DNA of 64,000 bases from Paragonimus westermani (lineage: Eukaryota > Platyhelminthes > Trematoda > Plagiorchiida > Troglotrematidae). How positions within the stretch are numbered: position 1 is the first letter of the stretch; each line of letters opens with the position of its first letter. The stretch spans positions 65,920-129,919 of the forward strand of contig QNGE01000960.1 in NCBI GenBank assembly GCA_008508345.1, written 5' to 3'. The notes under the pieces are model-generated. The model was not told where the DNA came from, did not search any database, and saw only the letters and a program-made list of their open reading frames with translations. The position numbers and the translations under genes were made by a program. Shown in pieces: positions 49,820-61,527 of the stretch.

Positions 49820-50070
49820 AGAAAGAGAAAAGGCGGCCTTCAAACGAGCTTTATTCGTTCATCAGCCCGAAGGTAAAATAGTGGCTCACAGCGGCTCTAT
49901 TTATAGGTTTCTGGCGGCCTTGGTCCTAGGACACTCAACGGACCAATCATAATCAGGCGCGAAACTCGATTTTTCCGGAACAATGGCGGGCATTCGAGTT
50001 CTCAGAATAAAAGCATCCATTTTCTTTGGGAAATATAGCGTATTCTTGGGAAAAGGTGCTTCCCCCAACA
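49820..50070 (-). repeat. LTR-like Pol II promoter block (candidate solo LTR)
   Basis: On the minus strand the block starts TGTTGGGGGAAGCACC at 50070. It holds a CAAT-type GATTGGTCC, then CCTATAAATAGAG as a TATA box near 49900, then AATAAAG near 49850. It ends next to a second TGTTGGGGG at 49819-49811, which runs on as TTCCAAG. This order (U3 promoter, R with polyadenylation signal) is that of an LTR. No second full copy lies in the window, so the boundaries are tentative. TGGGGGTTCCAAG just outside could be a primer binding site. Confidence 0.5.
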
Positions 50071-50339
50071 ATTTCATTTGTCAGGACTAGATTCTGCGAT
50101 TCACTTTCTTGGTTGTGGTTGGCATTCCGGGTCAGATCTTGGCATGATCATTCTTGCCTTAATAATATACCCCATACCTCATGAATGTCACCATGCCTTT
50201 CATAAATGAGTGAGTACTTTCTCAAGCTGGGTTGATTTTGTGTGGATTTTCAAGCAAGGCCGTCTTCTTGACTGATTTGTGCAGTGGTGAATTGACTGCA
50301 CTAAGTCCATCACAAAATGGCGCGGAATTCAGAATGAAA

Positions 50340-50480
50340 ACCCTTCGTCATGGGAAATGGAAGTGCTTCGAGTTAAGAAATGGAGGCACTGTAGTTTTAG
50401 GAAGCCACATCGGTAGCTCTGAAATTTCGCATTTGGACTCAGTCGCCCAGTCATCCCACTGTCCCACATGGAATCCGCCA
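50340..50480 (-). repeat. SINE family A head, minus strand
   Basis: Read on the minus strand it gives ACAGTGGGATGACTGGGCGA, CTGAGTCCAAATGCGAAATT and CCGATGTGGCTTCCTAAAAC. These match the head of the plus copy at 52688 (ACAGTGGGGCGGGTGAG, GAGTCCAAATATGACATTTT, CCGGATGTGGTTTCGTAGC). The 110-codon plus frame over it is a repeat artefact. Confidence 0.5.
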
Positions 50481-50629
50481 GATGATGCAACAAATCGGCT
50501 ACGTGGCCGGATTTCATTCACAAGCGGATCCCTTAAATTAACAAACGTATCAGACTACTTATGAGTAACACAATTTTGATTATCAACAGTGGCGTTGGCG
50601 AAATCTTGCGAGGCAATCAACCACCTGAA

Positions 50630-50840
50630 TCTTTTAGTGGACTGGGCTGGGTAGGTGACTGAATCCAAGTGTGAGGTTCTATAGCTTTTGGCTTGGCCTC
50701 GTGACTCATCTGATAGAACGCTTACTGTGTTTAGCTGTGCCGTGTCTGCCGCTTGTTCGAGTCCAACCGAAAGCCAGACCCTCCGCACTTGAAGCTCTTG
50801 TTAATTAAGAAATCCGCCAAGCTACTTATGAGTATGTTAG
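50630..50840 (+). repeat. SINE family A copy, plus strand
   Basis: The head GGGCTGGGTAGGTGACTGAA and TCCAAGTGTGAGG leads to a tRNA-like part with GTGACTCATCTGATAGAACG (degenerate A box) and TGTTCGAGTCC (B box, 50754-50764). The tail GCCAAGCTACTTATGAGTATG corresponds to the tail at 52860. It lies 150 bp from an inverted head of the same family. Confidence 0.65.
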
Positions 50841-52687
50841 GAGGCGCATCTCCTAACGAGACAGCCAGGACGCATCACGCCACATCGATCGACCGACCCA
50901 GCTCGGATGCTATGGTCGTGAGTGGTGGTACGGTCCCACTCAGCCAATCAGATTGCAGGCGTGCGGTCGAACACTTGTGCGCTGTCTGGTCAGTCTATTT
51001 CCTCGTGTCTGCCCTCTGGTACCCCCTGTAATGTGATTTGTTCTGACTCCCTGACTGCCATCTATGACTGTCTCAATTGATTTGCTTCGTGTCTATCGCC
51101 CATCTATGGTAATCGTTAGTCCTATAAATCTAGAGCTTCTGTGGTCTAAGTTTTGTCTCGCTCGTCCAATAGACAGTGCGGCTGCGTCTCTTCTGATTTC
51201 TCGTTTTTGGGGTCAAACGACTGAGCGCGTACCAAATGAGACGATCCAATAGAGTAATACCCGAGGTTGTTAAAATGTCATTACATACTACATGACGTTC
51301 AGAACTGAACGGGTTGAGTCGAGTTGTTTCCCCATCATCACTGACTTTTCAACCGCTTTTTTTATCTCCAAGGGCTAGAATTTTTATACAGTTCTTCACT
51401 GTTCAACCCTGCACAATAATCAGTTCTTTAACGTACTCTTCCAGGCTGTTGGCATTGAACTTAGGATCAGTTTGAATTCCAAGCCAGTCCTTCACGTGTT
51501 CAATCAAGTGAATACGCACGCCATGACTAACTTACTCTCAATGCATCGAAACAGAACGAATGGATGCGATGTTACAATGTGCTGTTATTTCGTCCATGTT
51601 CTTCAGTTGTAAAATTATTGTACGCAACTTGTAGATATCTGACAATTTGAGACAGGTAGAGAAGTTACAACTACACCAAGTACAGTAGTTCAACCTAGAG
51701 GGACTAATGACGGGCTCAGCCAAAGTGGTCTGTTCTAACAGGGAGATCGACAGCCTATTCCGTGCATCGATGATACACAAAATATCAGTAGAGAGGATAC
51801 TTATTTCTAAAGAAGTTATGACCACTTACAAAGTGCATCTTAGTACCGCACTCGGTATTTCGCTTTGTGTACTATTTCTAACGTTTTATCACCGTTGTTG
51901 ATGAAGAACAGGCATAGTTTATCTGCTGGTCGCATTGCTTGCGATGGGGGGTAATAAGCCGATCTGTAAAAGCATCCCCCATCTGTCTCACATTCGTCGT
52001 TCGAATCAGACTGTTTTGAGCTTACCGTTGAGTTATCGTGTAGGAATTATTGCGGTCAAAAGACTACACACCTATGGGTAGTTCAATAGAACATGTCACG
52101 GTCGAGCACTGATCTATTTCAAGTGCTATTAAATGACAGAAATGACATTTCGGTCGTGTGAAACAATTGAGATAATGACAATCAACATGGGACAACCTTG
52201 GGTGCGTACAAAATGATAAAGTCACCTGCGTCGCATAGGTTCAGAAGGAAACGTGTTGTTGATCGCCGTGCTCTGTCTACTGAGGAATCGTATCATACTA
52301 GAGCTCGAACTTGGTGAGTAATCTTTCCAGGGTTCGAGAGTACATGAAAGTTCCACAGGACAAGACAAAATTACCACCAAGAGGGAAACGATATGACCCT
52401 GAGGATTCTTTAGCAGAAACTACTGTATTGTGTAATTGGAGCCAGCTACTTCTGTGCACAGAACGCCGTCCAATACACCCGGATAAGTACCACTTCACTG
52501 GTAATTCCCATTTCTTATTGCGCAACCATATTTCGCAGGAACTTAGTAACCAATAATCATGAAGTGTTCGGCAATCTGCTAAACAACCTCTGCACTTAGT
52601 TGCTTCACTCTGAATTTTAGGCATTATTTCTGTTCAACATACACTCCTCGCAATCACTATTAAACTCATATCGTATGCGTATGAGAC

Positions 52688-52885
52688 AGTGGGGCGGGTG
52701 AGTAACAGAGTCCAAATATGACATTTTCAATCTCCGGATGTGGTTTCGTAGCTCAGCTGGTAGAGCGTTTGCCGCGTTGAAGCATGCTGTTCCTGTTACT
52801 GGTTCGAATCCAGCCAAAGCTCTGACTTTTCACAGTTTGGTTTCGTTTAAAGTCAAACCTGCCAAACTACCTATCAGTAGTATGC
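52688..52885 (+). repeat. SINE family A, best-preserved copy
   Basis: The A box TAGCTCAGCTGG (52749-52760) and B box GGTTCGAATCC (52801-52811) are both intact. The D-stem pairs GCTC with GAGC and the T-stem pairs CTGG with CCAG around TTCGAAT. There is no complete acceptor or anticodon stem. The head carries GAGTCCAAATATGACATTTT and the tail is CTGCCAAACTACCTATCAGT. Of the copies here it is the one most likely to be still transcribable by Pol III. Confidence 0.75.
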
Positions 52886-52904
52886 GTATAAACTGAACAT
52901 CACC

Positions 52905-53020
52905 TAGAGTTGATCACAGCTGTCTCGAAAATTGCGATCAATCGTGGGTGATGTTCAATTCATATGAAGACCAAAACCCCCTACTACTCATCAGTAATCA
53001 AAATATCGCTTAACAATTTA
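52905..53020 (+). repeat. SINE 3' tail fragment
   Basis: GCGATCAATCGTGGGTGATG, TTCAATTCATATGAAGACC and CCCCCTACTACTCATCAGTA match the shared 3' tail seen at 54090-54160 and, in weaker form, at 30555-30605. No head is attached, so it is a truncated copy. Confidence 0.5.
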
Positions 53021-53057
53021 ATGGTTTATGTGATTTCAACTTTGGAGAAGTCCTAGT

Positions 53058-53440
53058 CGAGGGATCATCGATTGGAGTTGACAAGACAATGGCCGTGTCT
53101 CCTCTCGAAGCAACCGGGCAATCAGAGTATTACTCACAAGTGAGTGTGGTTAAGCGTTCGAATGTGGTGATTCAGTCGTGTCTAATGTGAGGTCAATGCT
53201 GCAATGGTCAACACGGCTCCCTCGTGAAAACCTGACCGTAGTTCTAGTCCCGGCAGTGATAAGGATGCGCGCTACTGACGAGCTCTAGCAAGAACGAAAC
53301 TCGAGTCTAGTACTTCTTTTCGAAAGGGGCCGACCGCAAAGTTTGTGGGAATGCGATAGCTGTGCTCAATCGTAGGTCGGTGTTGTTCAATTTACATCAT
53401 ACCGTATGGTGGGAGCATTTGTAAACTACCATCTAGGATG
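53058..53440 (+). repeat. SINE family B copy 5, longest
   Basis: The 5' end GGGATCATCGATTGGAGTTG matches copy 3. The centre GTGTCTAATGTGAGGTCAAT, GCTGCAATGGTCAACACGGC and TAGTTCTAGTCCCGGC carries the A- and B-box-like parts. The 3' end GGGAATGCGATAGC runs into GTGTTGTTCAATTTACATC. At about 380 bp it gives the fullest view of the family. Confidence 0.75.
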
Positions 53441-53909
53441 GTGATCGTTCTCTCTAGTAAGCCTTGAAAGGTGGTTGTTTTTGGATCATATGAAACTGTT
53501 GTCGATTTGTGTTCACATTGACGGGGACACTTGTTGAAACACAATGTACACGTATACCTACATTCGTGTAGTGCGTTGAAGAGAAGAAAGGTCTTACCAC
53601 AGCGATGACCATGTATTGATGCAACACGTCACCTCATTGATCAGACGAAAACTATCCCACACAAATGAGCTTCCGAGTGCTAAGGCTTCACACGACGTTG
53701 GAATTCACTCAAGGCCGCATATGAGTTCAGCCGTGACCACCCAAACAGTAACTCCCACATTACATTGATAAACAGTAGTCTCAGCGCCGAAAATATTCCT
53801 GATTATCAACTATTAACGTACCTTATCAGGATTAACGTAGACTTCATGCACGAGGAGTCCCGGAGTGTACATTAGACTCGGCAAAAAACCGTATACCTAA
53901 GGGTCGCCT

Positions 53910-54160
53910 GTCAGTAGTGCACATCCTCGTGGCAGAGTTATGCCTTCGTGAGGCAGTCGTATTGCTTACTGTGTCATCAATCTCACATTAGGCAAGATCA
54001 TGTGTAAACCCATAGCAAGGGTGAAACTTGAGCATAGTGCATCTTTTCGAAATGGACTGACTGAAAGTTTATTGGGATGCGCAAGCTAAAATCAATTGTT
54101 AATATTGTTTAACTTGTATGCCAACCAACCCCCCCCACTACTTATCACTACGCTAATATT
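53910..54160. repeat. SINE fragments: minus head plus a family B 3' half
   Basis: 53910-53985 carries GTAGTGCACATCCTCGTGGC and GTGAGGCAGTCGTATTGC, similar to the minus heads at 34277 and 46425. 54016-54160 carries GCAAGGGTGAAACTTGAGCA, TTTCGAAATGGACTGACTG and GGGATGCGCAAGCT, then the tail TAATATTGTTTAACTTGTAT and CCCCCCACTACTTATCACTA, in plus orientation. Confidence 0.55.
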
Positions 54161-57100
54161 CAAATGTAGTTTACTTCGTTGTTCAATCTCTTGCTATCCT
54201 TAATTCCAACAATCATGGTAGTGTACTCTGTATGTTGAAGTACTTTCTATGGTTGGGGAGCATTCCCTTCCTAGCATGCTAATAACTGTTTTTGGGTGTG
54301 CAAATCCAGTATATTTAGAAATGCTAATACTCAGCTGATTTGTTAATCAACCCAATAATGTCAGGATGTGAGTTGTTCTTTCATCGAAACAGTTCATTGT
54401 TGCCCTTCTGGATACTCGGTGTTTCATCCCTCAACATTATGCTGCCTACAACCAGACAACCCTGATCGATTTGTACCACTATTCTCCGTTCTACCGTCTC
54501 ACTTTTGTTTGGCATTTTCATGCAGACTTCATTTGACAGTTCTGGTGCGTCCTTGCTCATTGGTTATAGTGCTTCCTTGCCATACTTGAAGATCTTATAC
54601 ATCTTTTCTTTTGTCTGCTTATGCTCACCCTCTACACGTTTTGTCTAGCAAATGAGATTTCTTCTGTCAGATTCATCAGCTATTCAAACCGTTATGTACT
54701 CGAGAACCTACAAACTGTTTTTCGTTTTTGGCGACCGTTATTTTTTTTAAAAAAAAACAAGTGGTTGGTAGTGAATCTGAAAACTTGCACAACTTAGAAC
54801 GTTACTCCACTTTCTAAACCATTTGTAACTACCCCTATGCCTATGCGTATTTCACTGGATGCCTGTACATCGCTAGTCGGAGGCAGTCAGCATGAGTCGC
54901 GGGCTAACACCTGATATCAAAAGGGTACACATCTGCAACTCGTATGCGCACCGATTAGGTATACTCCCATCCAAACCAAATGATACAGTTGATGGTTGTT
55001 GCTTGCCTCTCGGTATCGATTGATTACGTGACCTCTTCCGAATACCGCCGATTCATTCGGTCAGCATTTTTTGCCCACCTCAGCACAATTCTATCGAGCT
55101 CAGCAGACTGGGTGTTAGATACCAAAAGTTAGTGGTTGATTTGTAGACGAACTGAGGGATCACGACGTCACCACAAGTGATTAGATGGGAGTGCGGATGT
55201 AGAGACTCGGGACTAAGGGATTGAACGCAAGGTGATAACTCTACTTGTGCATCAGTTGCTCTCTGGACGATTCGAGGACGTGGGTCGTCCTTCAGTGGTG
55301 GAATACCCGTGCCAAATTCAGTACAGACATAGTCAAAACTTTGGAATATCATGCTTCACACGCTCTTAACTAGTGTTTTAGGAATAACTACGTTACTAAC
55401 GCGTTGTGTCGGCTTTCCAACCACCGCGGGTGGCCTTCCTCATTAGTGCTATAGTCGAAGTCACATTTGCGCATTCACGCTACATGCACCGCCAGAGAAT
55501 CACAGCATGTTTTTATCAATCTAGAACGATTCACAGAGGAACTGTACCAGTCACACCCAACACTTACGCGTCAACCGTAATGATAACACCAGACTGAAAC
55601 TCCCCTAATCTACATCAGTCTCATCCCCCATTAACTGGATAACGGATTCGATCAGTTTGTTCAGGCGCAAGACAGATTGAACTGATCACAATAAACCTCA
55701 CGTTATCTCTGTTCCTCTTTTATCGTGGTCTCGGTTACAACATATCTGAGGTAAACCACTCTAGGTGACTGAAACTCGGAAAATTACAACTTGCTTGTAA
55801 CCTTGTGTTAGTCTCAGTGGTATCAATTGTTAAAAAAAACAGTCAGCACCCAGCGTGGGTCATCCAGACGACTGATGCCGAGAATCGAGTTTACCTATGT
55901 AAAAACGCGGTGAATCAGAGACGACAACCGCACTCTTTCTGTCTAGCTGAGGCCAGCTGACCCGCCAAATCTGTTGTCCGTTCGTGTGCAATAGATATGT
56001 ATAGCTCGCGTAGGCTGAACGCTGGAAACCGCCGCGCCCATTTTTCTCCCCGACTATGTATAGTTGATAATCCGTACGGCAAGTGACTCATTTAATCCGG
56101 ACCCGATCGTTTTGTGACCGAAACTGTCACCTTCTTCATCCGAATCAGAGCCCCAGGTCTACTCTTTCCCCAAAAACATATTGTCCCCATTTTGATTGAG
56201 TCACGCGTCCTCCTCCGCTTCGACTGATTCGCTTGATTTAGTCACTCAGTGTTATCTTTTTTCCGTCACCGTCAAACCGAGGAAGAATTTCACAATTCCC
56301 ATCATCCGTACATTCGGTGTAGTAAGGTTGTCGGTCTGATATTGAGCGATCTGTAAAATTGGGACTGCATTCGTTCAACAAAAGCCTGCTCGTCCAACAA
56401 GGTTGCGCGTAACTACTACCTTGGTTATCAGTCCGGCCATAATACGTACGCAGTTGGTGTGACAATTATGTGCAAACCACCTCCACACTGTTGTGGACCA
56501 TGTGACTGTAATGCACACAGATGTTGTTTTTTTGTTCTGTTTTCTTTTCTTATGCGCCCAACCATGTTTATCTAGTGCAGACTGTGATTGGACTTCGTTG
56601 GACTTTATGGTACTGTGTGGCCTTCGATCATCAGGTTCAACCGAATCAAATGAGATTTGCTCACATGTTTAAATGAATACTTAACTACTGATTAGAATCG
56701 ATCGGGATTTTAATCGTAAATTCCTTCTACTATCAAGAACAGTGGACGAGCTTATTTCTCACTAGTCTACCGAACTCGCATTGAGTTCGATCTACAAAGT
56801 AGGACGTTCAGTGGATACGTTAGCTTAACGTGCTCAATCGGGTACCAAAATGAGCGAAGTATGCGAAGTATATCATCCTTGCTGTTCACCTTTACATACT
56901 TCTGCTGACTGGAAACGAACACAATTCCATCAGATTCGGCAGGTTAAGCGGTAGAAACCAAAACTGTAGAATCAGGGAGTTTGTCAATTGCTTACAAAAA
57001 AGATACGGTGCATTGATGGTCTCCAGTAATCCGGTGACTCATAACTGTCTTTTTCTTCGAGCACAAACACTTCGTTTTTCTGGAGAATTTCATAATGTTT

Positions 57101-57938
57101 ATGTTGTTCATTTTCTGTTCAACAGTGTGCTGTGTTCTGGCTGAGAACTCCAATCGGCCGAAGTCCTAAGGGGAGGGTAGACCTGTGTAACAGGGAACTG
57201 AAAGATAAATATGTGTATGTTTGTTGTATGACCTGCGCCAGCTGGTCGACACCAACTTCTTTTCTCATTTCTTGTCCAATAGCGTTTTGTAGTTGAAGGA
57301 TCTCTTTTGTTCTAGACATTTGAGTCTATTTAAAACTACTCACTTGCGATTGTCTGTGAATGTTCATAGATGGTGATTCGGTGTGGCCCATGTTTCCCGA
57401 TACTCTTTGAAACCGAGCTTTGTTTTCCCACTATACAGTATGCGCCTTTTCCTTTGAACTTCAAACCTCTTTGGTAATGTGTGAGCATCATAGGATCGTT
57501 AGAATGTTTGCCTGATCAGCCCCTTGATTCGAAGAACATCTAGTCTTGCCACATCTGCCCATGAATTCCGCTCAGTATCCATAAACGTGGCGTTTTCCAC
57601 TTTCCACAATTCCACCGGTGCATTGTAGTTTACGGTCTTATTGTTCAACAGCAATTTGTGGGTCTTTATTGATCGTGAGTCGTTGTTGATCGTTCGATTG
57701 CAGCTGGTGCTGTGGACTCAAAGTGGTCAGTTTCCACTCTTTCCTTGTTATTGGCTTAACCGTGAGTATTACTCATACTCTAAATGTTTTTTATATATAC
57801 ATTTTTACAAGTTGCCGCGTAAACCGATGAGACAGTGAGGGGAATTTAAAGTCTTATGTTTATTTCCTCAACGGTTGTCGCTCGGTTATTCATATTTCTT
57901 TCATCTCTTCACAATTACGATCCCCATTCCACTCGTAG
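54161..57938. other. 3' part of intron 2, nothing firmly recognised
   Basis: It includes a T9/A9 self-complementary run near 54740-54758. A minus acidic stretch near 56150-56040 (GSDSDEEGDSFGHK) is protein-like but bounded by stops. The intron ends with the acceptor CCACTCGTAG before exon 3. Confidence 0.45.
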
Positions 57939-58068
57939 GGAGCTAAGCGTGCTCGTGGAACCGCGAGAGACCGGGCAAGTGGAAATGTTGATTTCCTATG
58001 TGGTAGGCAAGTGCAGTTGGAAACCAGCCTACGATATTCGCATCTTCAACAGCGATGGCACTATGAAG
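57939..58068 (+). CDS. DUF4139 domain, start (visible exon 3)
   Basis: The acceptor is CACTCGTAG and the donor is ATGAAG|GTGAGC. One base plus 43 codons. The first G completes the Arg codon of exon 2. It encodes ELSVLVEPRETGQVEMLISY and VVGKCSWKPAYDIRIFNSDG. The pattern of a beta strand with a conserved SWxPAYDIRV-type motif marks the start of DUF4139 and is the most diagnostic piece of this gene. It ends in phase 0. Confidence 0.93.
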
Positions 58069-58534
58069 GTGAGCGAACATAGAAAGGACGAAATTAGCAT
58101 TTTATTTGCAAAACCTTAGAATTCTGTCAATTACATTTGTGGTTGTCTGTGACGTACTGATTCACTGGTTTTTCGTTGTCTGTAGTTCCGTCAGTTCTTT
58201 TCAGATTGGATTCACACATCCGGTTCTCTGTTTGTGGCAAAACACCGACGTAAAAACCAATGAGTGAGTGTTTCTTCACCACCATCTCATTAGACTGAAA
58301 TTCTTATGATTAGACAGCGGAATCCTAATTTACAACTCACCGACAATCGAAATGCCATACGAGCAGCTACAAATTAAACTCCGGGTCCCACATATTCGCT
58401 GGGCTCGAAAGGAAACACTAGACTAGAACTTCGCCTGCCGTTTTGTTAGGCTCCACGAGTGTTTACTGTCATGCAGTCTCAAGGCCCATATGTGAGATAA
58501 ATGTTGGCAGGTGGCTCGCACCCCCACGGGCAAA

Positions 58535-58610
58535 CTCACGGTAATCGAACTCTAACCCACGACCATGTGACTGGTAAACAGACGGGCGCGTTACAGCCGA
58601 GCTACTGTGA
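58535..58610 (-). repeat. tRNA-like SINE head, minus strand
   Basis: On the minus strand it has the A-box-like TAGCTCGGCTGT (58593-58604) and B-box-like GTTAGAGTTCGATTAC (58541-58556), with plausible spacing. The T-arm does not pair well, so a SINE is more likely than a tRNA gene. Confidence 0.5.
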
Positions 58611-59269
58611 ATTTCGTAATCAGAGCTCATCAGTATGGCACACTTGTTCAAACTGAGAACAAACCTTGTTCCATGTACCTGTGTGACGATTGTGGTAATC
58701 ACCACTTCATCACCTTCACAATCAACTTGGTGTGATTATCAATTGCGAGAATTCAGTTACAACCTCTTGGGCGTAGTGTCCAGGCTACCCAATCATCTCA
58801 GATTAAGAGCAAATACCTGTTCTGTTTATTCTTTTCGATATCCTCGTGATCCGGTAGTGCCACTTAGGTCGAATCAACTAGCTTTAGTGAACAGCGTCTC
58901 TGTTGATCATTTATAATGTACCCATAACAAGCAGTGCTCTCTCATTCTAATGAATAACGAAAGTACTCGATCTAGATCCACTCGGATAATACCAACTAGC
59001 CAGTGGTGACTTTGGTTTCGCAACAAGCTTTGTCGTGGAAGGAGTTCGGTCAGCAGTGGATTTCCATCGTCCAACCTGCACACAACTTACAAGCCCATTG
59101 CATACCAGTGAGCAAAACAAGTGACCGAGGCCAGTTAACATGAATATGATTCGCATTCCCACCAGTTGTTCACATACATTCGCTTATTCGTATCGTTCCA
59201 TTAAGTTTAATCCTTGCTAGACAACATTTCATTCTTCGGTCAACCGATTCTCAGACCAGCTCACCACCA

Positions 59270-59430
59270 GGCCTGTTTGAACACCGTATCCCGAGTACTG
59301 TATTGAGTTGAATAAAAAATGGACAACCTAGTCAATATGAATTCGTCTTGAAAAAGGCGGCTTTTTCTTTGTAATGTGACAAACTTCTTTGCCAGACCTT
59401 GCTGGTCGGTCGGAGCATTATCTTCTTGGA
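59270..59430 (+). repeat. decayed dispersed repeat, family unknown (copy 3)
   Basis: It aligns with about 2285-2430: GAACACCGTATCCCGAGTAC, then AAAAAATGGACAACC, then GAAAAAGGCGGC and TTTCTTTGTAATG. It is the same family as the 2.3-kb repeat but covers only its 5' block. Confidence 0.45.
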
Positions 59431-59684
59431 ATATTCAGATGAACATTATTAGTAATAAATGTCTTTGTAGCCCACGCCGCATACTGAGCCACCGAACCGA
59501 GAATAACAGAACAACAATGGCGTAAACCGCACTAAGCAATCTCATTTTATCGGAAGAACACTCCTTTTACTGAGGCACACTAGTATGTACGATTGCAATT
59601 GGGCGACAAGCGTTATTGCGTTTTAATTGGCCAGTTCGTCACATTCGGGACAGCAGCCGTTCTTCATTGGTTGGCGCCGTTCCA

Positions 59685-60152
59685 TCACAATTCCGTCTGC
59701 AGCAGCTCGTATGTGAATCCTAATGGGCTGAACCTTCCCCAATCAAGAAACCGCTTCAATCCCCTCTCCTTACAGCCCGCGTGATTCGGGGCGCCTAATT
59801 CAGTCCTTCTAGTTGCCCAGACAGCAGTTAATGCGTGAACCACATCATCATCTTTTATATTGGGGGAATACCCATGTGGTCCTTTAATCGCCCACTTTTG
59901 AGTCTCTACAGATCTGTTGTTTTGCGCCTGGATTTCCGTAGTTAGATCGTGACTTAGTGGTCTTCCTTCCAGGTCCAGTCTTAGGCTCTGACGGTCACCA
60001 TGTCGAGCTGGATGAAGTTGTATCCAATCAAGTGAAGGAGTGACTGGATGAATAGGCGGCATTAACCAACGGTCACGTGATTGACCGGTGCTGAGACGCG
60101 GATAGTTATTGTACGATCTTCCACGGTGATGTTGAGCAACGCGTAGCGACAA
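59685..60152 (-). other. 155-codon open reading frame, unidentified
   Basis: It is the second longest open frame in the window, after the integrase. It includes TAVWATRRTELGAPNHAGCK and ERGLKRFLDWGRFSPLGFTY. About one frame of this length is expected by chance in 64 kb of this composition, so length alone is weak evidence. It lies antisense in intron 3. It could be coding remnant of a repeat; I recognise no domain. Confidence 0.25.
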
Positions 60153-61070
60153 ACCAATGATCCCAGATATTCAAAACAAGATTGGATCGTAATGCCACGG
60201 TACTATTGAACAAATTGTCAAAGTGAATATTCAGACAACCTCAACAGTTTCGATCGACAGATCGTTTTCAGGGAATGGGTTACAATTTGTTGCTGAACGG
60301 GCTAAATATGAACCATAATCACAATAAGGCATTCATACCCAAAAGAGCTATTCCGAGCAGTCAACAGGTTCAAAACAATGGGGATGAGCCGAGCTCCAAA
60401 AAAGGGGGTGCACGCACCACTCAAGTAAAGTATAATGCCCGACAACTGGTTATTCGCACAACTATCAAATTGACGTGACAAAACAAAATCGTCTAGGTCA
60501 AGGTCCAATTAACGTCCAGAAACAGGGGAGGTTGAATGCAGAGGGGTGAATATTTAGGGGAATTGGGTTGGGTCGGATTTTCACATGATTGTAGTTCAAA
60601 AATTCGATACAGTTATAACGATAACACATTGCTTCGTTCACTCTGGATAGGTGGCCATTCAACCATTGCGAAATTGTAGTTTTTCATGTCAGGTCGACGG
60701 CTGCTTATCGTTGTTATCTGTTTTCAAGTTGACCATCACTCACGTTTGATCGCAACCTTCGCATTCAGATAGACTTTCCAGCCAGCCCCTGTTCATTACT
60801 TGCCCATAAAGATACTGACAGTCCGACGGTTCTTTTCTTCTGTGTTCAGTGGGTAACACGGTGTGATACTACGTTAGTTCGGCTAGTTCGGACATTGATG
60901 TTAGTGGTTAGAACCAGGCTGCTGCCAAATTTATGGCCTAATTTAGTTCTGTGCCAGATTGCTTGTACATGTCTGGTTGGCTGTGGTTCTAACGCATTAC
61001 CTCTTGCCAACAGCCTGTGTTTTTATCCACTAACCTTCGATCGGCTTTGTGTAACGTGTTTGTATCGTGT

Positions 61071-61090
61071 TGTGTGTGTGTGTGTGTGTG
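61071..61090. repeat. (TG)10 microsatellite
   Basis: Perfect 20-bp TG run in intron 3. Confidence 0.95.
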
Positions 61091-61132
61091 CAAAAACACT
61101 GCACACACCTAACATTTGATGTGTCTGTATGC

Positions 61133-61146
61133 GTGTACGCGTACAC
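61133..61146. repeat. 14-bp perfect palindrome
   Basis: GTGTACGCGTACAC, self-complementary, just after the TG run. No known function is implied. Confidence 0.7.
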
Positions 61147-61527
61147 ATTTGTACAGCCGGGTTGATGTTCTTCCAGGATTTGAAAGAGAATTCGTTATGT
61201 TTTCGTCTGAACCGTTGTTGTGCTTGGTCTAAGTGTAATTGATGAGGGTCTTCCCGCTCTCTTTTCCGTGAATCCGATAACAACTAAAACTTCTGAAACG
61301 GATAAATCACGGCTTAGACCATGCAACGATTACAATTGATTTCGTGCGTAACACACGCCTATTCACACATGTGCACGTTTGAACATGGCGATCCTGAGTG
61401 TTTTTGTACACCCATTTTATTTTATATAGTTTTATATAGTTTGCCGGTTTACAAAATGTGTTTCTATGTTTGCGTTCACTGTCTTTGGGTCATATGTTCT
61501 CTTAACCACGCGACGATTTTTTCACAG

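Larger units (their letters stand above)
40470..57938 (+). other. intron 2 of the DUF4139 gene (17,469 bp)
   Basis: It has GT (40470-40471) and AG (57937-57938) borders and phase 2. It contains a tRNA-like SINE close to exon 2, the longest LINE copy (about 41190-42090), GT and TA microsatellites, family B SINE copies at 46.4-46.8 kb, an LTR-like block at 49.8-50.1 kb and a SINE cluster at 50.3-54.2 kb. The stretches 42620-46420, 46840-49590 and 54170-57930 show no identified feature other than microsatellites. Confidence 0.7.
58069..61527 (+). other. intron 3 of the DUF4139 gene (3,459 bp)
   Basis: It has GT (58069-58070) and AG (61526-61527) borders and phase 0. It holds a minus tRNA-like SINE near 58541-58604, a dispersed repeat copy at 59275, a 155-codon minus ORF at 59685, a (TG)10 run, a 14-bp palindrome at 61133-61146 (GTGTACGCGTACAC) and a doubled TTTATATAGT at 61421-61440. 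Confidence 0.7.

Noticed and set aside
49594..49881. Arg-rich 95-codon plus ORF
   Set aside because: It runs into the LTR-like block on the opposite strand, and the Arg richness comes from CGA-type codons in purine-rich DNA. No domain seen.
52617..52817. Minus ORF starting MAGFEPVTGTACFN
   Set aside because: Same reason: it is the antisense reading of the family A SINE.
52740..52830. Functional tRNA gene
   Set aside because: A and B boxes and D/T stems are good, but no acceptor stem and no five-base-pair anticodon stem can be drawn, and related copies carry SINE heads and tails.
56040..56150. Acidic minus stretch GSDSDEEGDSFGHK as an exon
   Set aside because: Bounded by stops within about 35 codons, no matching partner exon, no family similarity.
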